Assembly: GCA_009995705.1 (NCBI GenBank)
Contig: JAADBR010000102.1
Coordinates: 1-15,807 of the forward strand
Reading direction: 5' to 3'
DNA from: Microcystis aeruginosa W13-11
GTDB taxonomy: Bacteria; Cyanobacteriota; Cyanobacteriia; Cyanobacteriales; Microcystaceae
DNA: 15,807 bases
In this document: piece after piece, positions 14,859 through 15,807 of the stretch
Layout of the letters: each line of letters begins with the position of its first letter
Numbering within the stretch: the first letter of the stretch is position 1
Made by a program: the position numbers and the translations under genes
Notes under the pieces: generated by a model
The model's database searches: none
The model's input: only the letters and a program-made list of their open reading frames with translations
Told to the model about the DNA's origin: nothing

Positions 14859-15629
14859 CTACATAACATCAGTGTTCTTAAATATAGCATCCATTTGCAG
14901 TATTTCTGAACGATTTTCATGGTATCGCCATTCAAATCCCTTGCCAACCATAATATATTTATTCTCTTCTAGTAGTTTGATGATTTCCCATAAATAGGGT
15001 TGCTCTCGATAAAACTGACGAAATGATAATTCAATCACTAAGTATTTGGATTTTTTTAGTAAATTCATACTGCCCTTTAAAACCTCAAGCTCAAAACCTT
15101 GAACATCTAGTTTAATTACATCAGGGATTGGTAGATTATCATTGGCATATATTGCATCTAAAATTCTAATTTCTACCCCCTCCATATCCTGCTGGTTTTG
15201 CGAAATACTATTAGGGAAATACTTATTTTGTTGTTCAGGATCAAGAAAAGATGCTGAAGAAGTTCCTCCTTTAATTAATAACTTATCTTCCCTTTCACCT
15301 AATCCACAATGGTAAATAACTTTGCTAACTCCGGGTAAAGATAATGATTGCAATTTTTCTTGATACTGAGATTGGGGTTCAAAAAAGACCACGTGTTCCA
15401 AAGTGGGACTCATTTGACTCAAAACATAAGTCCAGTTACCAGCATTCGCCCCTATATCGCAGAGATACTTTGGTTGAATGAATTTCAGCAATACATCTAT
15501 GGTCTCAAAACAATCTATATATTTGAATATACTTGATTCACATCCAAAATATTCGATTCTCTTCGATATCCGAAACATCCTACTCGAGAGACCTTTTAGC
15601 AATTTAGCCAACAATAATTTTTGTTCCAT
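14859..15629 (-). CDS. FkbM-family SAM-dependent methyltransferase (copy 1)
   Basis: The 256-residue protein has SAM motif I CDIGANAGNWT at 57-67, FEPQ at 83-86 and DVIKLDVQGFELEVLKGS at 170-187, the hallmarks of FkbM methyltransferases. It likely O-methylates a sugar of the glycan made by this cluster. Its sequence differs clearly from the second FkbM protein (NAGNW versus NIGYF in motif I; VQGFE versus VEGGE), so the two probably act on different positions or sugars. The ATG at 15629 is preceded by about 80 bases of AT-rich spacer after the previous gene, without a clear promoter. Confidence 0.84.
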   Translation of the reverse strand: MEQKLLLAKLLKGLSSRMFRISKRIEYFGCESSIFKYIDCFETIDVLLKFIQPKYLCDIGANAGNWTYVLSQMSPTLEHVVFFEPQSQYQEKLQSLSLPGVSKVIYHCGLGEREDKLLIKGGTSSASFLDPEQQNKYFPNSISQNQQDMEGVEIRILDAIYANDNLPIPDVIKLDVQGFELEVLKGSMNLLKKSKYLVIELSFRQFYREQPYLWEIIKLLEENKYIMVGKGFEWRYHENRSEILQMDAIFKNTDVM

Positions 15630-15712
15630 AATAGTCTATCAGTTGTTTTGTAAATTAGTTGTACAAAAGGTTAGGTTATATTGTCGAGACGCAGCCGCCA
15701 TTTTACCCAAGC

Positions 15713-15807
15713 TTATGATTGATTTTCTGGTTTAATTTGCCGAATCAAATAGCGGACTTCTGAGAGCAAAACCTCAAAACGCTTGTCTGAATCTTCCTGT
15801 CTTTGCC
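15713..15807 (-). CDS. C-terminal end of an upstream gene, partial
   Basis: The minus strand is open from the window edge to a TAA at 15713-15715, giving 30 residues that end RFEVLLSEVRYLIRQIKPENQS. The helical, charged character with Leu/Ile spacing looks like a coiled-coil tail of a real protein. Its spacing and orientation suit membership in the same polysaccharide cluster, but the family cannot be told from this piece. Confidence 0.5.
   Translation of the reverse strand, partial: QRQEDSDKRFEVLLSEVRYLIRQIKPENQS

Noticed and set aside
1..15807. tRNA, rRNA or CRISPR array
   Set aside because: No cloverleaf-type sequence, rRNA-like stretch or regularly spaced repeats were seen on either strand; this was judged by eye only.

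Overview
The window looks like chromosomal DNA of a unicellular, Microcystis-like cyanobacterium. The basis is five copies of the octamer GCGATCGC (2224, 2446, 3846, 6999, 10213), proteins of cyanobacterial type (a Phb1-like prohibitin, a small Cys-rich protein), moderate GC content, and many insertion-sequence fragments beside toxin-antitoxin genes. The species assignment is inferred from general familiarity, not from a search.

Left part (1-1842): the left edge is the N-terminus of an IS1634-type transposase running off the window, followed by an unidentified broken reading frame. Next come a complete HigB-HigA toxin-antitoxin pair and the C-terminal half of a VapC-like PIN toxin. A 124-bp MITE-like inverted-repeat element and a good sigma70 promoter then lead into cysteine synthase.

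Middle (1843-7401): cysteine synthase (cysK), an MgtC/SapB-type membrane protein and a secreted coiled-coil protein of unknown function. A tightly spaced plus-strand group follows: a CRP/FNR-fold regulator lacking the usual cAMP-pocket signature, a CadD-type permease, a prohibitin (SPFH) protein and a DUF202 membrane protein. A small Cys-rich protein is convergent with it, with a minus-strand terminator between.

Mobile-element scar (about 7460-8350): a short hypothetical membrane ORF, an IS605-like terminal hairpin, an ISKra4-type transposase fragment and an IS1 transposase that has lost its middle. All lie at the downstream end of the next cluster.

Right part (8355-15807): all identified genes are on the minus strand and form a surface-polysaccharide cluster. 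In transcription order these are a partial upstream gene, an FkbM methyltransferase, a Wzx-type flippase, a 683-bp gap, a SAM methyltransferase, a second FkbM methyltransferase, a GT4-like glycosyltransferase and a Wzy/O-antigen-polymerase-like membrane protein. The last four are packed within a few bases of each other. Together they suggest synthesis, O-methylation, export and polymerisation of a methylated glycan. The 683-bp gap holds a near-consensus extended -10 promoter followed by a structured segment ending in a hairpin. This is either a small RNA gene or a regulated leader of the four-gene operon, and it is the most interesting unexplained feature here.
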